Assembly (NCBI RefSeq): GCF_002776555.1
Contig: NZ_CP021497.1
Span: 248,001-312,000, forward strand
DNA from: Candidatus Legionella polyplacis
Lineage (GTDB): Bacteria; Pseudomonadota; Gammaproteobacteria; Legionellales; Legionellaceae
Reading direction: 5' to 3'
DNA length: 64,000 nucleotides
Below are positions 49,792 to 59,472 of the stretch, piece by piece. The notes under the pieces were generated by a model that had not been told where the DNA came from, did not search any database, and saw only the letters and a list, made by a program, of their open reading frames with translations. The stretch's first letter is position 1, and each line of letters starts with the position of its first letter. The translations under genes were made by a program, and so were the position numbers.

Positions 49792-50973
49792 ATGATACAC
49801 AAAAAAAACTTTTTCGATATCATTATTATAGGAGGAGGATTAATAGGATTAATATCAGCCATTACTTTAGCAAAAAAAAAATTCTCTATTGCAATTATCG
49901 AAAAAAATATTATTTCAAAAAAAACTATAATTAAAACTCCAAAAAATTATACCATTACTTCTACAACAAAAAAATTTTTGAAATATATTGATATTTGGAA
50001 AACATTAAAAAAAAATCCATTTAAAAAAATATATATATATGATTCTGTAGGAAAATCTTCTATTACATTTGATTCTAAAACAATACAATTACCCCAACTA
50101 GGGTATGTAATATCAGATTACAATATAAGAATTACTTTACTAAAAAAAGCTTTTCAATTCCAAAATATCTTTTTTTTTCCATTAAATACTATAAATAATA
50201 TTAAAAATACAAATACTGGAATTAATGTAAGTAATCAAAAAAACACATGGATTGGAAAATTATTACTCATTACAGATGGAAAAAATTCTGTTGCAAAAAA
50301 AATACTAAACATTCCCACAATATCTTGGCCATATACACAAAATGCTATTACTGCTATTATTCTCACAGAAAAATCCCACCGTTATATAGCTTATCAAAAA
50401 ACTAGTATTAATGAATCACTAGCTATTTTACCATTAAAAAATAAAAAAATATCATCTATAATATGGTCTTTACCTTGTAATGCATCAAAAGAAATAATGT
50501 TTTTTAAAGAACAAGAATTTACTTCAAAACTACAAAAATTATTAAATAATAAACTTGGAAAAATAATATTAAAAAGTAAAAGACACATATTTCCAATAAA
50601 AATACATAATACAAAACAATATTCTGGAAACAAATGGATATTATTGGGAGATGCAGCTCATACAATCCATCCAATAACCGGAATGGGATTTAACATAGGA
50701 ATATATGACATATTAATTTGGATTAATTGTTTAAAAAAATTCAATAATAATTTAAACTCAAAAAAAGCTTTACAGTTATATAATTGCAAAAGAAAAAAAC
50801 ATGTATGGGAAACTATATTTATAACAGAAATCCTAAAATTTATTCTATATAATCCAAAAAAATCTATTATTAAATTACGATCATTAGGACTAAAACTATT
50901 AAAAAATATAATCCCAATTAAAAATAAAATCATTAAAAACGCAAATGGAGAAAAATATCTTAAATTTTTATAA
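49792..50973 (+). CDS. ubiI: UbiI/VisC-like ubiquinone ring hydroxylase
   Basis: A second FAD monooxygenase of the same family, 393 aa. The first motif is DIIIIGGGLIGLISAITLAK, the central one ITDGKNSVAK, and the second FAD motif LLGDAAHTIHPITGMGFNIG. Its GDAAHTIHP form resembles UbiI/VisC. Some family residues have drifted: GQG is GMG and the conserved Arg in the RVSAI region is not evident. It lies 26 bases after ubiH, so both are probably one operon. Confidence 0.82.
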   Translation: MIHKKNFFDIIIIGGGLIGLISAITLAKKKFSIAIIEKNIISKKTIIKTPKNYTITSTTKKFLKYIDIWKTLKKNPFKKIYIYDSVGKSSITFDSKTIQLPQLGYVISDYNIRITLLKKAFQFQNIFFFPLNTINNIKNTNTGINVSNQKNTWIGKLLLITDGKNSVAKKILNIPTISWPYTQNAITAIILTEKSHRYIAYQKTSINESLAILPLKNKKISSIIWSLPCNASKEIMFFKEQEFTSKLQKLLNNKLGKIILKSKRHIFPIKIHNTKQYSGNKWILLGDAAHTIHPITGMGFNIGIYDILIWINCLKKFNNNLNSKKALQLYNCKRKKHVWETIFITEILKFILYNPKKSIIKLRSLGLKLLKNIIPIKNKIIKNANGEKYLKFL

Positions 50974-51085
50974 AATTTATATAAAAAAATATTTTAATAA
51001 AATACAATAAATATAATTAAAAAAATAAGATTTCTAACAACATTTTAAAAAACAAAATAAAATAAATAAAAAAAAATACTTAAAA

Positions 51086-51838
51086 ATGAAAAAAACATAT
51101 GATAAAACTCACTTTGGATATAGATTAATAAATTTAAAAGAAAAAGAAAAAAAAATAATGAATATTTTTACAAATGTATCAAAAAAATATGATTTAATGA
51201 ATAATATTATGTCCATAGGATTGCATTATCAATGGAAAAAATTTACAGTTAAAAATAGTCATGTAAAGCCTGGACAAACAGTGTTAGATCTAGCCAGTGG
51301 AACAGGGGACATAACAATTCTATTAAGAAAAAAAATGAAAGGAATAGGAAAATTCTTTCTTGTAGATTTAAACTACGAAATGCTTAAAATATCAAGAAAT
51401 AAACTACTAGATTTAGGTATAATTAATAACACTTTTTTTATCCAAGCCAACGCTCAATCCTTGCCTTTCAATAAAAACAGCTTTGATTGTATCATTATTA
51501 GTTTTGGACTAAGAAATATAACTGATCAAGAAAAAACATTAAAATCAATGTTTAACATTTGTAAACCAGGTGGAAAAATACTTATTTTAGAATTTTCACA
51601 TCCTAAATCCCTATTAATCAAAAAATTATATAATTTGTATTCATTTTACATAATACCAAAATTAGGAAAAATAATTGCTCAAGACAAAAATAGCTATAAA
51701 TACTTAGTAGAATCAATTCAAATACACCCTTCACAAACAGAATTAAAATTTATGATTGAAAAATCAGGATTTCAAAATTGTTCATATTATGATTTACACA
51801 ATGGTATTGTATCTTTGCACATAGCTTATAAATATTAA
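51086..51838 (+). CDS. ubiE: UbiE, C-methyltransferase of ubiquinone synthesis
   Basis: SAM-dependent methylation of the quinone ring. The 250 aa match the family (251). It begins DKTHFGYRLINLKEKEKK, with FTNVSKKYDLMNNIMSIGLH, SAM motif I VLDLASGTGDIT, and the ISFGLRNITD and NICKPGGKILILEFS motifs. In the usual order ubiE-ubiJ-ubiB the middle gene is missing: only 162 empty bases follow. Confidence 0.97.
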   Translation: MKKTYDKTHFGYRLINLKEKEKKIMNIFTNVSKKYDLMNNIMSIGLHYQWKKFTVKNSHVKPGQTVLDLASGTGDITILLRKKMKGIGKFFLVDLNYEMLKISRNKLLDLGIINNTFFIQANAQSLPFNKNSFDCIIISFGLRNITDQEKTLKSMFNICKPGGKILILEFSHPKSLLIKKLYNLYSFYIIPKLGKIIAQDKNSYKYLVESIQIHPSQTELKFMIEKSGFQNCSYYDLHNGIVSLHIAYKY

Positions 51839-52000
51839 ACACTTTAAACAACACTATCATGATTATCCTAAAACAAATAAAAAAATTAAATATAACAAAA
51901 ATCAGCTATGATTAATAGTAAATATATTATTAATATTTATTCCAATAAAATTTATATATAAATTTATAATATATATAATTTACAGTATAAATACATAAAC

Positions 52001-53563
52001 ATGAATAAAATAAAACAACTTATTAGAATAATATATATATATAAAATAATTTTAAAAAATAACTTAGATCAAATCATTCTATCACTAAATTTTCTTTCTT
52101 CTCTCAAATTTATTATCTATTTAAATCCATGTATATGGTTTAAAAAAACACCAATCAATAGAGGAAAATCTATACGAAAAGCTTTAGAAAAATTAGGGCC
52201 TGTTTTTATTAAATTAGGACAAATTCTTTCAATGAGATCAGATATTTTTCCTCATGATATCATCACAGAACTATATAAACTTCAAGATAAAGTACCCCCA
52301 TTCCCAGGAAAACATGCACTTTCCATAATAGAAAATTCATTCAAACAACCTATACATAAAATTTTTTCTAAATTTAATATAAATCCAATTGCATCAGCAT
52401 CTATAGCACAAGTTCATATTGCTGAATTAAAAAATGGAAAAGAAGTTGCCGTAAAAATTTTACGACCAAATATCAAAAAAACTATTGAGCAAGATATAAA
52501 TATTATCTTCAGTGTCATAAAAATATTTAGTTTTTTTTATAAAAAAACAAAATGGTTAAATTTAAAAGAAATCATTGATTCAATCAAAAAAAATTTTTCA
52601 TACGAACTCAATTTAAAATATGAAGCAGCAAATGCTAGTAAATTAAAACAAAATTTTAAAAACTCTAAGTATCTTTATATTCCAAAAATTTTCTGGGATT
52701 ATACTAAAGAAAATATTCTAGTAATGGAACGTATATATGGAATTCCAATTTCCAACATTAATAAATTAATAAACAATAAAATAGATCTAAAAAAAATAGC
52801 TGAAATAGGACTAAAAATTTTCTTTACTCAAATCTTTAGAGATTGTTTTTTTCATGCTGACATGCATCCTGGAAATATATTTATTTCTACATTATACTCT
52901 AAAAATCATGAACCAAAATATGTTCTTATTGATTTTGGAATTATAGGAACAATAAATGATCATGATAAAACATATCTAATTGAAAATTTACATGCTTTTA
53001 TAAACAAAGACTATCACAAAATCGTTCAACTACATATAGAATCTGGATGGATTCCCATTGAAACTTCTCAAGAAGAATTTGAAAATTCTATTAGAATCAT
53101 ATTTGAACCCATTTTAAAAAAAACCATAAAAGATATTAAAATTTCAGAAATTATATTATATATTTTACAAATAGCTAATACATTTAAAATAAAAATACTA
53201 CCACAGTTAATTCTATTACAAAAAACTCTATTTTCAATGGAAGGATTAATAAGAAAATTATATCCAGAACTAAACTTTTTAGACGCACTAAAACCATTAT
53301 TAGAAAAATGGATTAAAGAACAAATAGGAATCAAATCATTCATAAAAAAAATAAAGAAAAAAATTATCCTTTTAAACAAAAAAACTATATATATTCCAGA
53401 TTTAATATATGATACTTTGCAATTAATTAAAGAAAAAGAAATAAAAAATAATAAAAAAAAAACTAATCAAAAAAATATTTCATATATAAAAAACTTTCTA
53501 TTTAAAAAAATAAAAATAACACACATTTTACTTATTATAATAATTATATTTTATTTAAAATAA
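52001..53563 (+). CDS. ubiB: UbiB, ATPase-like protein required for ubiquinone synthesis
   Basis: Atypical kinase-fold ATPase of the UbiB/ADCK family. The 520 aa (546 in E. coli) hold the KxGQ motif IKLGQILSMRSD, the Ala-rich loop ASASIAQVH, VAVKILRP with the ATP-binding Lys, HADMHPGN and the metal-binding LIDFGIIG. A single hydrophobic helix closes the protein (about 504-519), replacing the usual pair. It follows ubiE, but ubiJ is absent. Confidence 0.95.
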   Translation: MNKIKQLIRIIYIYKIILKNNLDQIILSLNFLSSLKFIIYLNPCIWFKKTPINRGKSIRKALEKLGPVFIKLGQILSMRSDIFPHDIITELYKLQDKVPPFPGKHALSIIENSFKQPIHKIFSKFNINPIASASIAQVHIAELKNGKEVAVKILRPNIKKTIEQDINIIFSVIKIFSFFYKKTKWLNLKEIIDSIKKNFSYELNLKYEAANASKLKQNFKNSKYLYIPKIFWDYTKENILVMERIYGIPISNINKLINNKIDLKKIAEIGLKIFFTQIFRDCFFHADMHPGNIFISTLYSKNHEPKYVLIDFGIIGTINDHDKTYLIENLHAFINKDYHKIVQLHIESGWIPIETSQEEFENSIRIIFEPILKKTIKDIKISEIILYILQIANTFKIKILPQLILLQKTLFSMEGLIRKLYPELNFLDALKPLLEKWIKEQIGIKSFIKKIKKKIILLNKKTIYIPDLIYDTLQLIKEKEIKNNKKKTNQKNISYIKNFLFKKIKITHILLIIIIIFYLK

Positions 53564-53948
53564 AATTTATAAAAATAATCAATAAAATAATATTAATTTA
53601 ATTAAATTAATATTTAATATTCCATTAATATAGAATAAAATTTTTAAATATTAAAATTGCAAAAAAATAATATTTTTTAATTTAAATTTTATTAACACAA
53701 AAATTTATAAAACTATTTCAAACAATATTTTCAATCTTATATAATCTATCTTTTCAAAAATATAAGCTTACTATTAGATTACATCTATAATAAATATTCT
53801 TAATGAATTCTTAACAAAAACTTTAAAAATATTAAAAATAATTATTATAATTATATATAATAAAAATTATATATCTTATTTCAATAAGATATTAAGAAAA
53901 ACAAATAAAATTGATACTTTCAAATATATTTTACTTCAAACAAAAACA
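53564..53948. other. Spacer between ubiB and the split polA
   Basis: These 385 bases hold no gene. The second copy of the palindrome core lies at 53775-53788. The rest is A/T sequence. Confidence 0.5.
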
Positions 53949-54779
53949 ATGAAACCTTTAATACTAATAGATGGATCATCTTATTTTTTTCGTGCATTTC
54001 ATGCTATACCATTACTAAAAACTTCTACAAATTTTCCAACTAACGCTATATATGGAGTAATAAAAATGGTTAATCAAATATTAAAAACTTTCTCTCCAAA
54101 AAAAATGGCTATTATATTTGATTGCAAAGAAAAAACTTTCAGACATAAACTTTACCCTCAATATAAAAAAAATAGACCTAAAACTCCAAACAAGTTAATC
54201 TGTCAATTCACACCATTAATAAAAATATTAAATGCTATGGGTATTAATACTTTATTTATCAAAGGAATAGAAGCAGATGATATAATAGGAACAATTGCAA
54301 ATCAATATGAAAAAAATAACATTCCAGTACTCATCTCAACAACAGACAAAGATATGTTACAACTAGTTAGCAAAACAATCTTTATCATTAACACAAAAAA
54401 CAATGAAATCATTGATGAAAACAAAATCTTAAAAAAATTTAATATTAAACCAAATCAATTCATTGACTATCTATCCTTAATCGGAGATAAATCAGATAAT
54501 ATACCTGGAATATTTCGATGTGGACCAAAAACAGCTGTACAATGGATCAAAACTTATAATACGTTAGAAAATATAATTAAAAATTCTAATTCTATTAAAG
54601 GAAAAATCGGAGACTACTTGAAAAAATCTATAAAATATCTTCCTATATACAAAAAATTAATTACTATACAAAAAAATATTAATTTGTCACATAACATTAA
54701 AAACTTTAATATAAAAAAACCAAATAAAACATTATTAAATCAATTAAGTAAAAAAATGGAATTTAAAATAAATATATAA
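53949..54779 (+). CDS. polA: DNA polymerase I, 5'-3' exonuclease domain as a separate gene
   Basis: The flap/5' nuclease that removes RNA primers and repair flaps. The 276 aa cover exactly the nuclease domain of PolA. Metal-binding and helical motifs are intact: LIDGSSYFFRAFHA, DCKEKTFRHKLYPQYKKNR, IEADDIIGTIA, STDKDMLQLV, and SLIGDKSDNIPGI. It ends KKMEFKINI, matching the point where the E. coli nuclease domain joins the linker. The polymerase gene starts 29 bases later in another reading frame, so the break lies between domains. It should work as a stand-alone nuclease. Confidence 0.93.
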   Translation: MKPLILIDGSSYFFRAFHAIPLLKTSTNFPTNAIYGVIKMVNQILKTFSPKKMAIIFDCKEKTFRHKLYPQYKKNRPKTPNKLICQFTPLIKILNAMGINTLFIKGIEADDIIGTIANQYEKNNIPVLISTTDKDMLQLVSKTIFIINTKNNEIIDENKILKKFNIKPNQFIDYLSLIGDKSDNIPGIFRCGPKTAVQWIKTYNTLENIIKNSNSIKGKIGDYLKKSIKYLPIYKKLITIQKNINLSHNIKNFNIKKPNKTLLNQLSKKMEFKINI

Positions 54780-54808
54780 AACTTAATCTTTCACTAAATA
54801 TAAAATTT

Positions 54809-56629
54809 ATGTACGAAATAAAACAAGACAACAAAAAAAAATACCTAATAATCCCTATTAATCATCATAAATTTATGAAAAACTTTATTGATCATTCAAA
54901 TTCTTCTGAAGAACTCTTAATTAAAATTAAAAATCATCAAGACCTATACAATATAAATAAAAAAAATATAACAATCATAATCATGATACAAAATAACATT
55001 TACTATATACCAATAAATATAAATAAAAATTACAAAAAAATACAATTTAACCAATATAAAATATTAGATACATTAAAAATAATATTAGAAAATCCAAAAA
55101 TAAATAAAATTGGATTTACTATGAAAAATGAATACAAAATTTTAAAACAATTCAATATTAATTTAAATGGAAACCTTTTTGATATAACAATTGAATCTTT
55201 CATAATAAATAATTCTATCAATTCCAATAACTTAAAAGATCTTTCAAACAGATACTTAAAACATGATGTGTTAAAAAACGAATACAAAATTAAATATATT
55301 TCAAAACCTACTTTTAATATCGAATATGATTTAATAAAACAAACTATTATTATCGGTACGATTCATAAAAAATTATTTAAAATGTTAAATATTAAAGAAA
55401 AAAAAATATTACTAAACATTGAAATTCCAATAATAAAAATACTTTCATCAATAGAAAATAAAGGAATCTTAATAAATAAAAAAATATTATTAAATCATAA
55501 AAATCTTCTAGAAAAACGTATATCTATACTTAAAAAAAAAATTTTTTCTTTGACAAAGAAAACATTCAATTTAAATTCCACTAAACAATTACAAGAAATT
55601 TTGTTCAAAAATTTAAAAATCCCCATCCTAGCAAAAACATCAAAAGGCAAACCATCTACTGCGGAATCTGTACTAAAAAAAATGTCTCATAAATATAAAA
55701 TATTAAATTTAATACTAGAATATAGAACCTTATATAATACTATTACAACTCATATACAATCATTGCTACGATATATACATCCAATCAAAAAAAAAATTTA
55801 CACTAATTATAATCAAACAATAACTATTACTGGAAGATTATCCTCAAATAAACCAAATTTACAAAATATTCCAATTAAAAAAGAACAAGCTAAAATAATT
55901 AGACAAGCATTTATCGCTCATAAAAAATTTACCCTTATATCCGCAGATTACTCACAAATAGAATTACGTATTGCTGCCTTTTTATCTAAAGAAAAAGAAC
56001 TTATTCAAAACTTTGATAAAGGAATAGATATTCATACATTGACAGCTAGTGAAATATTCTCTACTAACATAAAAGAAATTACGTATAATCAACGTCAATA
56101 TGCAAAAAAAATTAATTTTGGATTACTTTATGGAATATCAGCATTTGGTTTATCAAAACAATTGAACATAGATCAAAAAAAAGCACAACAATATATTACA
56201 TCCTATTTTAAAAAATATCCTAAAATAAAAAAATATTTAAAATATACACAAAAAAAAGCTATAAAACAAAAATATGTAAAAACACTATTTGGAAGACGTA
56301 TATACTTAATAAGTAATAAAAAAAAATCTATTAAAAAAACATCTTTAGAACGAACAGCAATTAATGCTCCTATACAAGGAACAGCATCAGATATTATGAA
56401 AAAAGCAATGATCTTGACTTATAATTGGTGTAAATCACAAAATTTTCCCATATGGATAATTATGCAAATACACGACGAATTGATTTTCGAAGTTAGTGAT
56501 TCTCATTTAATAGAAGCGACTCACAAAATAAAATTAATTATGGAAAATGTTGCTAATACAAATATACCATTAAAAATAACAATTAGCACAGGAAAAAATC
56601 TAAAAGAACTTAAACCATTATTTATTTAA
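54809..56629 (+). CDS. polA: DNA polymerase I, Klenow-like part with degenerate proofreading domain
   Basis: Repair and gap-filling DNA polymerase. The 606 aa correspond to the Klenow fragment. The polymerase domain is intact: motif A SADYSQIELR, motif B RQYAKKINFGLLYG, and motif C MQIHDELIFEV. The 3'-5' exonuclease domain (about 1-200) keeps its outline but has lost its catalytic acids. There is no D-x-E where Exo I should be; Exo II reads MKNEYKIL where relatives have LKYDRGIL; and Exo III has no Asp. Proofreading is therefore probably absent. A new ATG (MYEIKQ) begins it, without a clear ribosome site. Confidence 0.94.
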   Translation: MYEIKQDNKKKYLIIPINHHKFMKNFIDHSNSSEELLIKIKNHQDLYNINKKNITIIIMIQNNIYYIPININKNYKKIQFNQYKILDTLKIILENPKINKIGFTMKNEYKILKQFNINLNGNLFDITIESFIINNSINSNNLKDLSNRYLKHDVLKNEYKIKYISKPTFNIEYDLIKQTIIIGTIHKKLFKMLNIKEKKILLNIEIPIIKILSSIENKGILINKKILLNHKNLLEKRISILKKKIFSLTKKTFNLNSTKQLQEILFKNLKIPILAKTSKGKPSTAESVLKKMSHKYKILNLILEYRTLYNTITTHIQSLLRYIHPIKKKIYTNYNQTITITGRLSSNKPNLQNIPIKKEQAKIIRQAFIAHKKFTLISADYSQIELRIAAFLSKEKELIQNFDKGIDIHTLTASEIFSTNIKEITYNQRQYAKKINFGLLYGISAFGLSKQLNIDQKKAQQYITSYFKKYPKIKKYLKYTQKKAIKQKYVKTLFGRRIYLISNKKKSIKKTSLERTAINAPIQGTASDIMKKAMILTYNWCKSQNFPIWIIMQIHDELIFEVSDSHLIEATHKIKLIMENVANTNIPLKITISTGKNLKELKPLFI

Positions 56630-56746
56630 TAATAAATAAAAATATTTCTTATAATAAAAAAAATACTTTACAATACATAAGATACTATTAATTATATTTA
56701 ATATTTTACATAAAACAAAACTATATTAGTTAAATTCAACTATACC

Positions 56747-57712
56747 ATGAAATGGATCGCACAAGCACCATCTAACATTGCACTAATCAAATATATAGGA
56801 AAAAAAAATAAAATTAATAATTTACCTATAAATTCATCATTATCTTATACTTTAAACCGTTTTAAAAGTACAGTTTTGTTAGAATATAATAAAAAAATAA
56901 AACAAGATCTATGGAAACCACTATTAACAACAAATACTAACCATACAAAAAATACTTTTTCACTATCTATATCAGAGCAAAAACGTTTTTTAAAACATTT
57001 ATCTAGAATAAAAACATATTTTAACTATAAAGGATCATTTATTGTTCAATCAAATAATAATTTTCCAATAAGCGCTGGTATATCAAGCTCTGCATCAAGT
57101 TTTGCAGCATTAACTAAATGCGCAATATTAGCAATAAGTACAATTAAACAATGTTCTATTCCATCAATTATAAAACAAGCTGACATAAGTAGAATAGCAT
57201 CTGGATCATCTTGTAGATCATTTTTTTCTCCATGGGCATTATGGAAAAAAAATAATTCTATATTATCACCAAAAATAAATTATACCAACTTAAAACATCA
57301 AATTATCCTTATTGATAAAAAAAAAAAATGTATATCATCAACTCAAGCACATCATCTAATAGAAACTAGCACCTATTTTAAATCACGACATAAACGAGCA
57401 GATAATAATTTAAAAAAAATATTTAAAGCCATTAAATATAAAAATTGGAAAAATATTTATAAAATATGTTGGAAAGAATTCTTTGATTTACATACATTAT
57501 TTATAACTAGTAAACCATCTTTTACTTATATAAATCAAAAAACAAAAAATGCACTTTTAATGCTAAAGGAATTATGGAAAAAAAAAAAAGATGGACCTAT
57601 CGTAACAATGGATGCAGGACCAAATATACATCTATTATACAGAACTGACCAAAAAAAATTAGCTTTAAACTTTAAAAATTATTGTATAAAACAAAATTAT
57701 GATATCTTATAA
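56747..57712 (+). CDS. mvaD: Diphosphomevalonate decarboxylase
   Basis: Converts mevalonate diphosphate to isopentenyl diphosphate, the last mevalonate-pathway step. The 321 aa match the family. It starts AQAPSNIALIKYIGK, then LPINSSLSYTL, the GHMP loop GISSSASSFAAL, the signature ASGSSCRSFFSP, and TMDAGPNIHLLY at the C-terminus. The mevalonate kinase gene overlaps its end by 14 bases. Most gammaproteobacteria use the MEP route instead; Legionella and Coxiella relatives are known exceptions. Confidence 0.94.
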   Translation: MKWIAQAPSNIALIKYIGKKNKINNLPINSSLSYTLNRFKSTVLLEYNKKIKQDLWKPLLTTNTNHTKNTFSLSISEQKRFLKHLSRIKTYFNYKGSFIVQSNNNFPISAGISSSASSFAALTKCAILAISTIKQCSIPSIIKQADISRIASGSSCRSFFSPWALWKKNNSILSPKINYTNLKHQIILIDKKKKCISSTQAHHLIETSTYFKSRHKRADNNLKKIFKAIKYKNWKNIYKICWKEFFDLHTLFITSKPSFTYINQKTKNALLMLKELWKKKKDGPIVTMDAGPNIHLLYRTDQKKLALNFKNYCIKQNYDIL

Positions 57713-58595
57713 TAATATTGAAATTATTGCTCATGGAAAATGGATATTGACTGGAGAACATTCAGTATTAAGAGGATATGGAGCTATAGTTTATCCTATA
57801 AAAAATAAAATACTTCATCTAAAGTATAAAAACACTAATTCCAATATATTACATATATCCTATAATAATAACAATATAAAAACAAATATATCTACAATTT
57901 TTCAAAAAACGCTTAAATATGGATTAAAACTAATAGAAAAAAAATTAAGTAACTTTTATGGGTGTATAAATATATACAATAATATTCCAATAGGAATGGG
58001 AATGGGTTCATCTGCTGCTATCTCATTTGTAATAGCAAAATTACTTATTAAAATATATGATTTACAATCAGAACTAATTTATCCCTTTGCAAAAAAAATA
58101 GAAATGCGTTTTCATAAAAAAAGTAGTGGAATTGATATTATTGGAGTTTCATCAAAAATAGGCACTTATTTTGAAAATGGAAAAAATAAAATAATCAATC
58201 AAACTTGGAAACCAAAATGGTTTTTATCTTCCTGTGGAAAAACAAGTAAAACTTCTTTTTGCATTAATAAAGTCAATAACTTATGGAAAAAAAATAAAAA
58301 AAAAGCTAAAAGAATTGATATAAAAATGAAAAATAGTGTAACAAAAGCCATTTTTTCTTTAGAAAAAAAAGATCCAAAAAACTCTATTTATTATTTAGCA
58401 CAATCTATACAACAAGCACACAACTGTTTTAAAGAATGGGGTCTAATTAATACACATCTCAAAAAACACATAAATTTATTACTTAATCTCGGAGCAATTA
58501 CAGCAAAACCTACAGGATCAGGACTTGGTGGGTATGTAATTAGTCTATGGAAACAATATCCACCAAAAACATCAATTAAATTAATCTCTGTATGA
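57699..58595 (+). CDS. mvk: Mevalonate kinase (GHMP family)
   Basis: Phosphorylates mevalonate in the mevalonate pathway. The 298 aa match mevalonate kinases. The N-terminal AHGKWILTGEHSVLRGYGA and the ATP loop PIGMGMGSSAAISF are diagnostic of GHMP kinases. The base region KSSGIDIIGV and the C-terminal GSGLGGYVISL follow. Phosphomevalonate kinase is a related alternative, though the GEHSVLRG start favours mevalonate kinase. It overlaps mvaD by 14 bases and ends in TGA. Confidence 0.8.
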   Translation: MISYNNIEIIAHGKWILTGEHSVLRGYGAIVYPIKNKILHLKYKNTNSNILHISYNNNNIKTNISTIFQKTLKYGLKLIEKKLSNFYGCINIYNNIPIGMGMGSSAAISFVIAKLLIKIYDLQSELIYPFAKKIEMRFHKKSSGIDIIGVSSKIGTYFENGKNKIINQTWKPKWFLSSCGKTSKTSFCINKVNNLWKKNKKKAKRIDIKMKNSVTKAIFSLEKKDPKNSIYYLAQSIQQAHNCFKEWGLINTHLKKHINLLLNLGAITAKPTGSGLGGYVISLWKQYPPKTSIKLISV

Positions 58596-58716
58596 AATAC
58601 ATATTTTTTTATAAAAAAATAGTGGTTAAAATAAATAACTATTATTAAAATAATAACGCTATATATAAATACGTTTTTATTTTCTATTAATTTTTTCTTT
58701 ATCTATTTAAAATATT

Positions 58717-59184
58717 CTATTTTATACCAGTACTTCCAAATCCATTGTCAAATCTTTTGCTTTCCTGAAAAGAACTTACAAGATTAAATCTTACTTTCTC
58801 AATTGATATAAATACTAACTGAGCAACTCTCTCTCCAGGGTTAATAAAATAATTATTTCTACTTCTGTTCCAACAAGAAATTTTTATTTCTCCTTGATAA
58901 TCCGAATCAATTAACCCAATTAAATTTCCCAAAACTATACCATTATTATGACCCAAACCAGATCTGGGTAAAATAATTCCCGCAATATTTCTGTACTTAA
59001 TGTATATAGCAATTCCTGTTTCTAACAAAACAGTACTATTAGGATATACACAAACAGGACTATCAATACATACTCTTAAATCTAACCCAGAAGAACCTAA
59101 AGTAGCATATTTAGGAATTAAACATACATCATCAATATATGTTTTTTTTTTAATTATTTTAATTTCAATCACCTTATCATTCAT
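58717..59184 (-). CDS. dut: Deoxyuridine triphosphatase (dUTPase)
   Basis: Hydrolyses dUTP, keeping uracil out of DNA and making dUMP for thymidylate. The 155 aa match the family (151). All five trimeric dUTPase motifs are present: [44 protein letters not shown] and the glycine-rich tail [10 protein letters not shown]. It is convergent with the mevalonate kinase gene. Confidence 0.97.
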   Translation of the reverse strand: MNDKVIEIKIIKKKTYIDDVCLIPKYATLGSSGLDLRVCIDSPVCVYPNSTVLLETGIAIYIKYRNIAGIILPRSGLGHNNGIVLGNLIGLIDSDYQGEIKISCWNRSRNNYFINPGERVAQLVFISIEKVRFNLVSSFQESKRFDNGFGSTGIK

Positions 59185-59472
59185 ATAATATTATCATATT
59201 AATTACTATTTCCATTACCCAATAGTATAACATATAAAAATATATTCTCTCTATCAAACTTTACAAAATAAAATCTTCTATTTAAAATAAAATTTCCTAA
59301 TAAATATTTTAGAACAAACAAATCTCTATAAAATAAAATTTTAGATTTTTATCTAAATTTTTATAAATAAATAATGAAGATATAAAATTATCTATAGATA
59401 GATAGATATCATAAATTCTTATTTATTATAAGAATCATTTACTATGATATAGTAAAATTATATATGAAATAA

